The notes under the pieces are model-generated. The model ran no database searches, had not been told where the DNA came from, and was given only the letters and a program-made list of their open reading frames with translations. Below are positions 27,967 through 36,910 of a DNA stretch of 53,790 nucleotides, piece by piece. The stretch is taken from assembly GCA_946409405.1 (NCBI GenBank), contig CAMJWL010000003.1, forward strand, positions 1 to 53,790. The letters are read 5' to 3'. How positions within the stretch are numbered: position 1 is the first letter of the stretch; every line of letters starts with the position of its first letter. The stretch comes from an uncultured Bacteroidales bacterium (GTDB lineage Bacteria; Bacteroidota; Bacteroidia; Bacteroidales; UBA3824). A program made the translations under genes and the position numbers.

Positions 27967-30255
27967 ATGAAAAGAATAGCACTTTTACTTCTTTTGATTT
28001 TGCCGCTGATGGTTGCGGCACAGACAGCGAAGATTCAAGGTGTCATCACCGACACCAAGGGCAATCCGCTCCCATTTGTATCGGTAGCCGAGAAGGGTAC
28101 TACCAACGGCACTATTTCTGATTCTGAGGGCAACTTTATCATCAAGGTAAAGCAGATGCCCGCCACGCTCTCATTCAGCAGTCTGGGCTTCACGCCCTAC
28201 GAGCAGACCTTCAATTCGGGCAACGAGAAGGTATCAGTAAAAATGGACGAAGAAACTACTGAAATCGCCGAGGTCAACGTTACCGCCAAGCACGGTCGCA
28301 GCCGCACCGACAACGTAATCATCGGCGTGGAAAACATCCAAATGTCTGAGATGGCGAAAGTTCCCGCGCTGATGGGCGAGCGGGACGTCATCAAATCCAT
28401 CCAACTCCTGCCTGGCATCAAGGCGGAGGGCGACGGTTCGTGTGGATTCCAAGTACGCGGTGGCACCGCCGCTCAAAACCTCATTCTCATCGACAACGCC
28501 GTAATCTACAATGCAGGCCATTTGATGGGCGTTTTCTCTACCTTCAACGACGAGGCTCTCACCAATGCGTCGCTTTATAAAGGTGCTATTCCGGCGCAAT
28601 TTGGTGACGCTTCCTCGTCTGTTTTCGACATCAAGACACGCTCCGGCGACATGGAACATTGGGGTCTCAACGCCTCCATTGGCTTGCTGTCGTCCAAGTT
28701 TGCAGTGGACGGCCCTATCGTGAAAGACCGCGCGTCGCTCTTCTTGGCAGCCCGCCGCACCTACTTTGAGATTTTCCTCAAACCCACCGAGAAGTACAAG
28801 GACAAGGTACTCAACTTCTACGACGTCAACAGCAAAATCTCTGTCAAGACTTCCAAAAACGGCACTTTGAACATGATGTTTTTCCGTGGCAGGGACAATA
28901 TGGACATGGGCAACCACATCGCCGAAATCCATTGGGGCAACACCGCCGCCGCCATCGACTACAAGCACAATTTTGGCAGGACATTCTCGTCCAAGACGGC
29001 TCTCATATACAGCAACTACGATTTCACCGAGTCGATGAATGTATTGAAAGTGAAGGAAAGTTTTGACGGCTACTTGCGCCATCATTCTGTGCGCGAGGAC
29101 ATTGCAATCACTCCCACCGAAAATCAAAAAATCAACCTCGGTTTCCAATTCGACCACATCAACTTGAAATCCGGCGAGTTTGAACTCTCCAACGGGCAGA
29201 ACGACAAGGAGTACCGCGACGGCAACGAGATTTCGTTTTGGGTGGGCGAAGACCTCAAAACCAACTTCGGACTCGAAGTTTCCTTTGGTGCGAGGGGCGT
29301 GGTATTCAACACGTTGGGCGGCAATCCATACTACAACATAGATTCCGACGGCGTTATCCTCGACACCCTTCATTACGGCAAAAAGGAGATTGTAAAAAGT
29401 TTCTTCGCCGTAGAGCCAAGGTTCAGCGCAAAATACCAACTCACTGACCATCAGAGCATCAAGGCGGGTTACTGCCGCACATCTCAGCACGTGCAAAACA
29501 TCTTGAACAATGGTATGTCGTCGCCTATTGGCCGCTCTGTAATCTCGTCAAACATCATCAAGCCGCAGACCGCCGACCAAATCAGCGTTGGCTACATGGC
29601 TGAGACCAACGACAAGAAATACGAATTTTCTGTGGAGGCTTATTACAAGACCATCGACAATGTTTACGACTACAAGGACGGCAAAAACCTCGTTACCGAA
29701 ATCGAGATGGAGCGACTTCTCTCCCGTGGCGAGGGCAGGGCTTACGGCGTGGAGTTTTACGCCAAGAAAAACATCGGCAACTTCTCAGGCTGGTTCTCCT
29801 ACACTCTCTCGTGGTCCGAAAACAAGATTGATGGCATCAACAACAACGATTGGTACACCGCCTCCAACGACCGCAGGCACGATATTTCGATTGTTGCAAT
29901 GTACAAGTTGAACCACAAATGGGATCTTTCCGCAACGTGGGTATATACATCAGGTCAGGCACTTACAGCACCGAGCGCGAAGTACGACATCGACGAGTGG
30001 ACGCATTATTACTACGCCGAACACAACGGCTACCGCGCCCCCGCATACCACCGCCTCGATGTTGGCATCAACAACACCAAGGAGCGTCCCAAATATACAA
30101 GGATTTGGTCGTTTGGAGTTTACAACCTCTACAACCATTACAACCCCTACGTGATAACCTTCGAGAACGACGACACCAAGCCCTCAGGCACCAAGACACA
30201 ACAGATGTCGCTCTTCGGCATCATTCCATCGGTTACTTACACGATAAAATTTTAA
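27967..30255 (+). CDS. TonB-dependent outer-membrane receptor with carboxypeptidase-regulatory-like N-domain
   Basis: MKRIALLLLLILPLMVAAQTAKIQGVITDTKGNPLPFVSVAEKGT; plug QVRGGTAAQNLILIDNAVIYNAGHLMGVFSTFN. Confidence 0.92.
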   Translation: MKRIALLLLLILPLMVAAQTAKIQGVITDTKGNPLPFVSVAEKGTTNGTISDSEGNFIIKVKQMPATLSFSSLGFTPYEQTFNSGNEKVSVKMDEETTEIAEVNVTAKHGRSRTDNVIIGVENIQMSEMAKVPALMGERDVIKSIQLLPGIKAEGDGSCGFQVRGGTAAQNLILIDNAVIYNAGHLMGVFSTFNDEALTNASLYKGAIPAQFGDASSSVFDIKTRSGDMEHWGLNASIGLLSSKFAVDGPIVKDRASLFLAARRTYFEIFLKPTEKYKDKVLNFYDVNSKISVKTSKNGTLNMMFFRGRDNMDMGNHIAEIHWGNTAAAIDYKHNFGRTFSSKTALIYSNYDFTESMNVLKVKESFDGYLRHHSVREDIAITPTENQKINLGFQFDHINLKSGEFELSNGQNDKEYRDGNEISFWVGEDLKTNFGLEVSFGARGVVFNTLGGNPYYNIDSDGVILDTLHYGKKEIVKSFFAVEPRFSAKYQLTDHQSIKAGYCRTSQHVQNILNNGMSSPIGRSVISSNIIKPQTADQISVGYMAETNDKKYEFSVEAYYKTIDNVYDYKDGKNLVTEIEMERLLSRGEGRAYGVEFYAKKNIGNFSGWFSYTLSWSENKIDGINNNDWYTASNDRRHDISIVAMYKLNHKWDLSATWVYTSGQALTAPSAKYDIDEWTHYYYAEHNGYRAPAYHRLDVGINNTKERPKYTRIWSFGVYNLYNHYNPYVITFENDDTKPSGTKTQQMSLFGIIPSVTYTIKF

Positions 30256-30283
30256 TTAACAAACCACGGAGAAAACAAACATT

Positions 30284-31078
30284 ATGAAAAAATTTATATA
30301 TATGTTAGTGGTTGCAACCACATTGTTTTCCTGCACCAAGGAAATCGAACTCGATTACCGCGACGTAGAACCCATTCCCGTTATCGAAGGCCACCTCACC
30401 TCAGATGGCGCGGTGGTAACAATCACCAAATCGCGCAACATGAGCGACTCTACCAAGATGTCCGGCATCAAGGTTGACGACGTGCGGATAATCCTCCCCG
30501 ACGGCAACGAAGTGCCACTCTCCTACAAAACCGACGGCAACTACCGCCCCGACACCGACATCGAACTCCAAAACAACGCTACCTACACATTGAAGGTAAC
30601 TATGGACGGCGTGGAGTACGTTGGCGCGTCAACATTGCAGCCAAAAATCGAAATCACTGAGCCTCAGTTTGTTTGGGCGGAGTTGATGGACTGGATGCAG
30701 GTGTTGGAATTTGAGACGACCAACATCCCCGAAGGTAAGGAGGTATATGGCTGGGCGCGCATACACCGCAACGGCGAGATTTACTTCTCCGATGCTGGCA
30801 CTTGCAAAGGCGATTCGCCCTTCGACATTGGTCTCTACTACGATTCAGACATGGAAAACGACGAGGAGATGATTCTCTACGACGGCGACACCCTCGCATT
30901 GGAGTTTCGCACGATAGACGAAAAAGTCTATAATTACCTCTACGAATACAATAGCACAAGGGTAAATCCGCAACAGTTTTTCACCCCGTCGGTGGAGGGC
31001 AAGGTTTGCATGGGCTTCTTCGCGGTGTATAATTCTGTGAAATACGAGACCATCTACATCAAGACCCCGCACGAATAA
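30284..31078 (+). CDS. DUF4249 family lipoprotein
   Basis: MKKFIYMLVVATTLFSCTKEIELDYRDVEPIPVIEGHLT, directly after a TonB receptor. Confidence 0.85.
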   Translation: MKKFIYMLVVATTLFSCTKEIELDYRDVEPIPVIEGHLTSDGAVVTITKSRNMSDSTKMSGIKVDDVRIILPDGNEVPLSYKTDGNYRPDTDIELQNNATYTLKVTMDGVEYVGASTLQPKIEITEPQFVWAELMDWMQVLEFETTNIPEGKEVYGWARIHRNGEIYFSDAGTCKGDSPFDIGLYYDSDMENDEEMILYDGDTLALEFRTIDEKVYNYLYEYNSTRVNPQQFFTPSVEGKVCMGFFAVYNSVKYETIYIKTPHE

Positions 31079-31111
31079 GGATATACTGCAATTTGTATTC
31101 GTTAAATTCGT

Positions 31112-31141
31112 TGTAGAGACGTTGCGCGCAACGTCTCTACA
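31112..31141. repeat. 30-nt perfect palindrome between convergent genes
   Basis: TGTAGAGACGTTGCG/CGCAACGTCTCTACA, no loop, flanked by near-identical TATTCGTTWAATTCGTTGT words. Confidence 0.97.
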
Positions 31142-31161
31142 TTCGCAGCAAAAAAAACGAT

Positions 31162-32102
31162 TTATTCGTTTAATTCGTTGTTAAATGTAATTGCCTTATT
31201 TTCAACATCTTTCCGCCTCAGCCACGCCGCATAAACCGCGCCCGAAATATTGTGCCACGTGCTAAACACTGCGCCGGGGATTGTTGCCAAGGGATATTGA
31301 GCAAAATGAGCGGCGGCAAGTCCGGCGGCAAGTCCCGAATTTTGCATACCGACCTCGATGGAGAGGGCGCGGCATTTGGGATCTTGGAGTTTTAGCAATT
31401 TGCCAACAGCGTATCCGGCGGCAAATCCGCAGAGATTGTGGAGAATTACAACAACGATTATCAACGCACTCGTATTCAATGCGTTAAGAAGTTTTTCGGA
31501 ACTTGCCGAAACCACCGCCGCCACGATTACAGCAATGGCGAGCGTTGAAACAGCAGGCAGCAATTTTACGATTTTTTGGGTGAAATTGCCAAAAAACTTA
31601 TTGACCAACAATCCCAAAATTATCGGTATCAAAACCACCTTCACTATCGAAAAAAACATATCCAAGATGTTGACATCCACCATCTCGCCAATATATATTT
31701 GCGTGAAAAGCGGTGTCAAAAACGGCGCGAATATAGTGGAAACTATCGTCATGCCTACCGACAAGGCCACGTCGCCTTTCGCCATATAAGTGATTACATT
31801 AGAGGCAGTTCCGCCCGGACACGTGCCAACAAGAATTACGCCGACAGCGAGTTCGGGGTTGAGCGCAAACACTTTAATAAGTACGTAGGCAATCAGCGGC
31901 ATCAACGCAAACTGCGCCAAAAAACCAATTATCACCTCCTTGGGTCGTGAAAAAACTATCTTGAAATCTTCGGCTTTGAGCGTCAAGCCCATGCCAAACA
32001 TCACCACGCCAAGCAAGTAATTGACCGCTCCGGTCTTAATCCAATTGCAGGTCTGCGGCTGCCACAATGCCAAGGCAGCCGCGCCTACAACTATAAATGC
32101 CA
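31162..32102 (-). CDS. Bile acid:sodium symporter (BASS) family transporter
   Basis: GVVMFGMGLTLKAEDFKIVF, VGTCPGGTASNVITYMAKGDVALSV, SIEVGMQNSGLAAGLA. Approximate start MAFIVVG; the longer ORF begins at 32172. Confidence 0.88.
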
Positions 32103-32158
32103 TATATTTAGCAATATATCGGCAGATTTTTTCTACTGTCTCCACTCTTTCCTCTCTC

Positions 32159-33286
32159 CTACTCAAATGCAACGCCCATCACATGATTGTCGGGCAGGAA
32201 ACCGAAGTAACGCGAATCGTCCTCGGTGCTGCGGTTGTCGCTCAGCACAAAGAAATAATTGCGGCGGAAACGGTACGAAATTTCCTCCTTGCCGTTGATG
32301 AAAATTTTGTCGTTTTTCACCTCCACAGTGTTGCCCTCGTAAGCCTCGATGCAACGGCGGTAAAGCGGAAGGATGTTTACATTGAGTTTGAGCACCTTGC
32401 CCTTCTCCGGCACGAGTATCGGACCAAAGTTGGAGGAGTTCCAATGCAATTTTTCGATGTAGGGGAATACCGTGCGCTCAAAATACTCCTTGGGCATCGA
32501 CACGCGCTGCACCTTGCGCACGAGGTCGCTCTTAACGAGCGCATCGGCGGCATCCTCGGTGAGGGTGTAGAGCATCGCCTGACAGCCAGTAGGAATCGCT
32601 TTGTGGTAGAAACTGATGAGCGTCTCGGCATCCTCGCCACTGTACGCCACTTCGTTCTTGTTGATGCCCAACTGTTCGAGAGCCTCATTGCCCACAAAAC
32701 CGCTCGAAACAGTCAGGAAGGTATATTTGGCAGTCTTGGGGGCTTCAACGGGGTTGTTGTTTACAATCACGTTGTTTTCCTTGATGGCAATCACGTCGCC
32801 AGGCAGAGCCACGCAGCGCGAGAGGATAATCGGACGCTTTTTCTTGCCCTGATAAGCCACAGGATCCACCTTCTTGTTGCACCATGCGTCGCCGTAGAGA
32901 CGGCACATCTTGTAGTAGTTTTTGTCGGGTGCGGAGAGGATTACGCTGTCCGCCTCGGGGTGGCGAAATACGAGGACATCGCCGCGATCCGGCTCTGTAA
33001 ACCTGTTGAACCACACAGTGCTGCCCTTGGCTATTTGGGATTCCATCGAGTTGGACGTGGCTTTAACGCGCCCAAAGATTATCACCCCAGCCAGAATGCC
33101 CAACAGCAACACCACGCCCGCCAAAATAAGCACCTTCATCAGCGTGGAGAGATTGGCCCACCATCCGCCAGACTTGCGGCGAGTGGTAGTGGTGGTGGTC
33201 GTCGTGGTCGTTGTAGTTACCGTCTTCTCTCCGTTGGCGGCTACCTTAGTGGTGGTAGTTACCACTTCTTCTGTTTTTTCTGCCAT
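32159..33286 (-). CDS. lepB: S26 signal peptidase I-like protein with poly-Thr N-terminus
   Basis: TSNSMESQIAKGSTVWFNR (box B), SRCVALPGDVIAI (box D-like), FFVLSDNRSTEDDSRYFGFLPDNHVMG (box E); TTTTTTTTTTTT before the TM helix. Confidence 0.82.
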   Translation of the reverse strand: MAEKTEEVVTTTTKVAANGEKTVTTTTTTTTTTTTRRKSGGWWANLSTLMKVLILAGVVLLLGILAGVIIFGRVKATSNSMESQIAKGSTVWFNRFTEPDRGDVLVFRHPEADSVILSAPDKNYYKMCRLYGDAWCNKKVDPVAYQGKKKRPIILSRCVALPGDVIAIKENNVIVNNNPVEAPKTAKYTFLTVSSGFVGNEALEQLGINKNEVAYSGEDAETLISFYHKAIPTGCQAMLYTLTEDAADALVKSDLVRKVQRVSMPKEYFERTVFPYIEKLHWNSSNFGPILVPEKGKVLKLNVNILPLYRRCIEAYEGNTVEVKNDKIFINGKEEISYRFRRNYFFVLSDNRSTEDDSRYFGFLPDNHVMGVAFE

Positions 33287-33304
33287 AATTCAAGTTATTT
33301 TAAG

Positions 33305-35485
33305 TTAGAATTGGAAATATATAAACGGCTGCAAATCAGACGCTTTGACCTGATAAAGCATAAACACCGTAAACACGCATATCAATATTTTCACCCACAG
33401 CGCGGAGCGGACAAACCAATTGGTGTACCGCTCCTTGAATGGCACCGACAGCCAATGTACCACCATGCCCATCAATATCACGATGAACACTTTGCGGTAA
33501 CTTGCCACCATGGTTGGTATAAGCGAGATGTCGCCCCATCCGTTGAAAAGACGATCCAACATCATCTCCACCGTGTCGGTATCCTGTGCGCGAAACCATA
33601 TCCTTGTAAATGTTATAAAGTTGAAAGTCAGGAAGATGCCCCAAAAATATGGCACAAACTTGCCCGGCTCTTTTATCTGTTGTTTTGTAATTGCAAACAC
33701 GTACCCCGCCAACGCCACCGTCGCCGCCAAGAGCCAACAGATGTTCCAGCCGCCCGTGTGTCCCAAAAAACACAGCCACAACGCCACCAAAAAGTTGCCC
33801 CACAGCAAAAAAGTGGCTCCACGGCTCTGTACATTGCAGGTGGGAAAGTACGTTTTCCAGTTGTCAAAGATATAAAAAATTGCACACGTACCAAAAGTTA
33901 AAAGAATCCAAGACAAAATTTTTGTGTCAGAATTCCAAAGTCCCGTCAAAACCACCGCGCACAGCGATAAAAACGCTATTATAACCACTCCAAGGGCATA
34001 TTTCAGCGGACGGTGCGGACGGGTCTGCGCGAGTTTCACCACCCATACAAAATAACAATATAGCCACACCGCGTCGGCTATTATCCACAGCGCAACGCCA
34101 TGCGGATTGTGCCAAACATCCTGAGTATAAGTGATATACGCGGCAAGGTTGCACAGTGCGAGGATTATCCAACGAAACAACTGGGTTTCGCGTTTCCATA
34201 GTTTATAGACCACGAGACCAAAGCCGTTGTAGCCGCCCCACGTAACAAACATCCAACTCGACCCGTGCCACAGACCGCCCAACAGCATGGTAATCTGATT
34301 GTTCATCATCGTTACCATGGTGTGCTTGAAGTTTGGGAAAAAACTACAGATTATCACCAAAACCACCATCGCCCAAAACAGCACCGCCGCCAAAACCATG
34401 CTGCCGCTCAGCATCACAAACACCAGCAATATCACCACCCAACACGCATAACCGCCAAACGAGCCGTTCCTATTGCCGCCGATTGGGATGTAGAGGTAGT
34501 CTTTGAGCCATGTGGACAGCGAAATATGCCACCTGTGCCAAAATTCAGCCGTGGATTTTGCTTTGTATGGCGAATTGAAATTGATGCTCAGCCTGAAACC
34601 CATCAGCAACGCCAAGCCAATCGCGATGTCGGTGTAGCCGCTAAAATCCGTATAGACCTGCAACGAATACCCGTACAGCGACATCAGAGTTTCAAAACCC
34701 GAATATTTCATCGGCGAATCAAAAACGCGATCCACAAAATTGATTGAGATATAGTCGGAGATAAAAATTTTCTTTACCAACCCTTTGAGTATCATAAAGA
34801 TAGCCATGCCAAAATCTTGTTTGCTCAACGCATACGGCTTGTAAATCTGCGGCACAAACTCCGACGCCCTCACGATTGGCCCCGCCACCAACTGCGGAAA
34901 AAACGACACGTAAAATCCAAAATCCAATACCGACTTGACGGGCTCGATTTTCCTGTTATAGACATCCACACAATAACTTATCGCTTGGAATGTAAAGAAC
35001 GATATACCTACGGGCAAAATGATTTTGTCGGTTACAAAATTGGTTCCAAACAGCGAGTTTGTAGCCAACGAGAAGTAGTTAACCACCTGAAAATCAGTGC
35101 CAAAAATTCCGTTGACCGATTCTACGATGAAGGCGGTGTACTTAAAGTAAAACAATATCATCAGATTGACCACTATGCCCAACGCAAGTATTATTTTTCG
35201 CCGCGTCCCGTCGGGCTGCCGGTGCAACCAGTTGGTGATGTAATATATTGATACAATGGTAAATATGAGTAGCACAAGAAACACGCCGCTCGTCTTGTAA
35301 TAAAAGAAAAAACTCACTGCGAGTAGATAGACGTTGCGCATTGCAATTCGCTTATAAACAAGCACATACAAAGCCATTACAATCACAAAAAATCCCCAAA
35401 AGTAAAACTGTGTGAAAAGCAATGGCTTCTCCGGACGATATAAAAATACATCGCCAATATCAAGTACCGAGAGTAACAAGTCCAT
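33305..35485 (-). CDS. MBOAT family O-acyltransferase (AlgI-like)
   Basis: FFPQLVAGPIVRASEFVPQ, YTDFSGYTDIAIGLALLMGFRLSINFNSPYKAKSTAEFWHRWHISLSTWLKDYLYIPIGGNR, GGLWHGSSW. Confidence 0.93.
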   Translation of the reverse strand: MDLLLSVLDIGDVFLYRPEKPLLFTQFYFWGFFVIVMALYVLVYKRIAMRNVYLLAVSFFFYYKTSGVFLVLLIFTIVSIYYITNWLHRQPDGTRRKIILALGIVVNLMILFYFKYTAFIVESVNGIFGTDFQVVNYFSLATNSLFGTNFVTDKIILPVGISFFTFQAISYCVDVYNRKIEPVKSVLDFGFYVSFFPQLVAGPIVRASEFVPQIYKPYALSKQDFGMAIFMILKGLVKKIFISDYISINFVDRVFDSPMKYSGFETLMSLYGYSLQVYTDFSGYTDIAIGLALLMGFRLSINFNSPYKAKSTAEFWHRWHISLSTWLKDYLYIPIGGNRNGSFGGYACWVVILLVFVMLSGSMVLAAVLFWAMVVLVIICSFFPNFKHTMVTMMNNQITMLLGGLWHGSSWMFVTWGGYNGFGLVVYKLWKRETQLFRWIILALCNLAAYITYTQDVWHNPHGVALWIIADAVWLYCYFVWVVKLAQTRPHRPLKYALGVVIIAFLSLCAVVLTGLWNSDTKILSWILLTFGTCAIFYIFDNWKTYFPTCNVQSRGATFLLWGNFLVALWLCFLGHTGGWNICWLLAATVALAGYVFAITKQQIKEPGKFVPYFWGIFLTFNFITFTRIWFRAQDTDTVEMMLDRLFNGWGDISLIPTMVASYRKVFIVILMGMVVHWLSVPFKERYTNWFVRSALWVKILICVFTVFMLYQVKASDLQPFIYFQF

Positions 35486-35554
35486 TGCGTCTATACTGTT
35501 AGTTAGTTTTTAAAATGTTTGCAGACGCAAAAGTAACAAAAATCGGCTTAATAC

Positions 35555-36793
35555 TCAATTGTTTGAGCGTTTTTTATCTAAATAATTATCAAAAGTCCTC
35601 AAAAAACCATTGAAAAACATATCCGCGCACAATTTGTAGCCCGCTACGGACATGTGTACGCGGTCGCCAGCCATCAGGCCGTGTTCCATCCAGACTTTTG
35701 ACGAGCCAAAGCCGCCCATGCAGTCATAGACGCTGAACATCGATTCGTGGTACTTCTCCACAAGGCGGAGAACCTGTTTTTCTTGCTCCTCGGTGGCGGG
35801 GTTGGGACGCTTGCGGAAGAGGTAACAGTCGTTTGGCACCACAAAAGTTATCACCGCGTCGGGACAATATTGCTTGACACGCGACACCAACTCCACATAG
35901 CCGCTGTAAAACCGTTCGGGATTAAAATTTTGGACGTAGCCATCGTTGGTGCCGAGCAAAAACAGAAACCAGTCGGGCTGCAACAACTGCACTTGCCGCG
36001 CAAAATGTTGACACCGCAGCCACGAAATCAGACTCGCGCCGTTGATGCCAATAGCCGAATATGTGATGCCCGGATTGTCGTTTTCAAGCGAAAAACCGTA
36101 AAGCGTAAACGACTTTTGGTCTTCCCTGTTTTTCATCAACCGGAAACTTGCCACCGATTGGTAACGCTCAAATTTAAAATCGATGCAACCCAATGTGTCA
36201 TTGCGAGTTACGGTATATGCTCCCATCTCTCCGGCGGGAACAATATCGTACATATTGATGTAAGGCGCGGTAAAAATTTTAACCTCGTTGAAGTCGTAGG
36301 CGATTGGGTTGGCGGGGTTCATGGAGATTGCGAGAGAAGCGTTTGGGTCGGTGGTGGTCGCCGAAACGCCCGAAATGCCAAGGTCGCAAGTCTTGCGGTA
36401 CTCCACGTTGCGACAAGTTGTCCAAGTGCCGCTGTATTTGACGGAATAATTGGTGGGGTTGTTGGTCTTGGTCATTCGGTACGGGAACACAAAACCACGC
36501 GCACCAATCAAGCCGGGGTGGAATGTCTGGAGACGCATACGCACTTGGTTGGAGAAAATGTCAGCCTGAGTGTGCGACGCGCCAACCTGAACAATATGTA
36601 GGCTCGATTTGCCAAATCTAATCATTGAATCCAATTTTACATGGATTTTTTCAAACGACGACGAATCGCTCGAAAACACAATCTTCGCCTTGCTGTAATC
36701 TACAAAATTGTAAAACGGAAGGTCGTAAGGATAGTCTTGCGCAGCCACCGCCATCGCATAAAACACCAAGGCAAAAACATAAATGATTTTCAT
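35555..36793 (-). CDS. SGNH/GDSL-like hydrolase family protein (block I GASH)
   Basis: LHIVQVGASHTQADIFSNQVRMRL, FLLGTNDGY, DRVHMSVAGYK; signal peptide. Confidence 0.78.
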   Translation of the reverse strand: MKIIYVFALVFYAMAVAAQDYPYDLPFYNFVDYSKAKIVFSSDSSSFEKIHVKLDSMIRFGKSSLHIVQVGASHTQADIFSNQVRMRLQTFHPGLIGARGFVFPYRMTKTNNPTNYSVKYSGTWTTCRNVEYRKTCDLGISGVSATTTDPNASLAISMNPANPIAYDFNEVKIFTAPYINMYDIVPAGEMGAYTVTRNDTLGCIDFKFERYQSVASFRLMKNREDQKSFTLYGFSLENDNPGITYSAIGINGASLISWLRCQHFARQVQLLQPDWFLFLLGTNDGYVQNFNPERFYSGYVELVSRVKQYCPDAVITFVVPNDCYLFRKRPNPATEEQEKQVLRLVEKYHESMFSVYDCMGGFGSSKVWMEHGLMAGDRVHMSVAGYKLCADMFFNGFLRTFDNYLDKKRSNN

Positions 36794-36857
36794 TTCTCTA
36801 TATTTTTATTTCAACTTTTACTTTACTCTTTATACTTTAATCATTAATCTATCAACT

Positions 36858-36910
36858 TTCCTCTCTCCTCTCTCCTCTTTCCTCTTTCCTCATTCCTCTC
36901 TCACTTCCTC
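36858..36910 (-). repeat. Purine-rich GAGGAA-word array at the SGNH stop codon
   Basis: Reverse strand: AGGAAGTGAGAGAGGAATGAGGAAAGAGGAAAGAGGAGAGAGGAGAGAGGAAAG. Confidence 0.85.

Noticed and set aside
28234-29496. 420-aa minus-strand ORF opposite the TonB receptor
   Set aside because: Antisense shadow ORF with no signal peptide or motif.
32021-33901. 626-aa plus-strand ORF
   Set aside because: Spans the complement of BASS, lepB and MBOAT coding regions; low-complexity Arg/His-rich translation without motifs.
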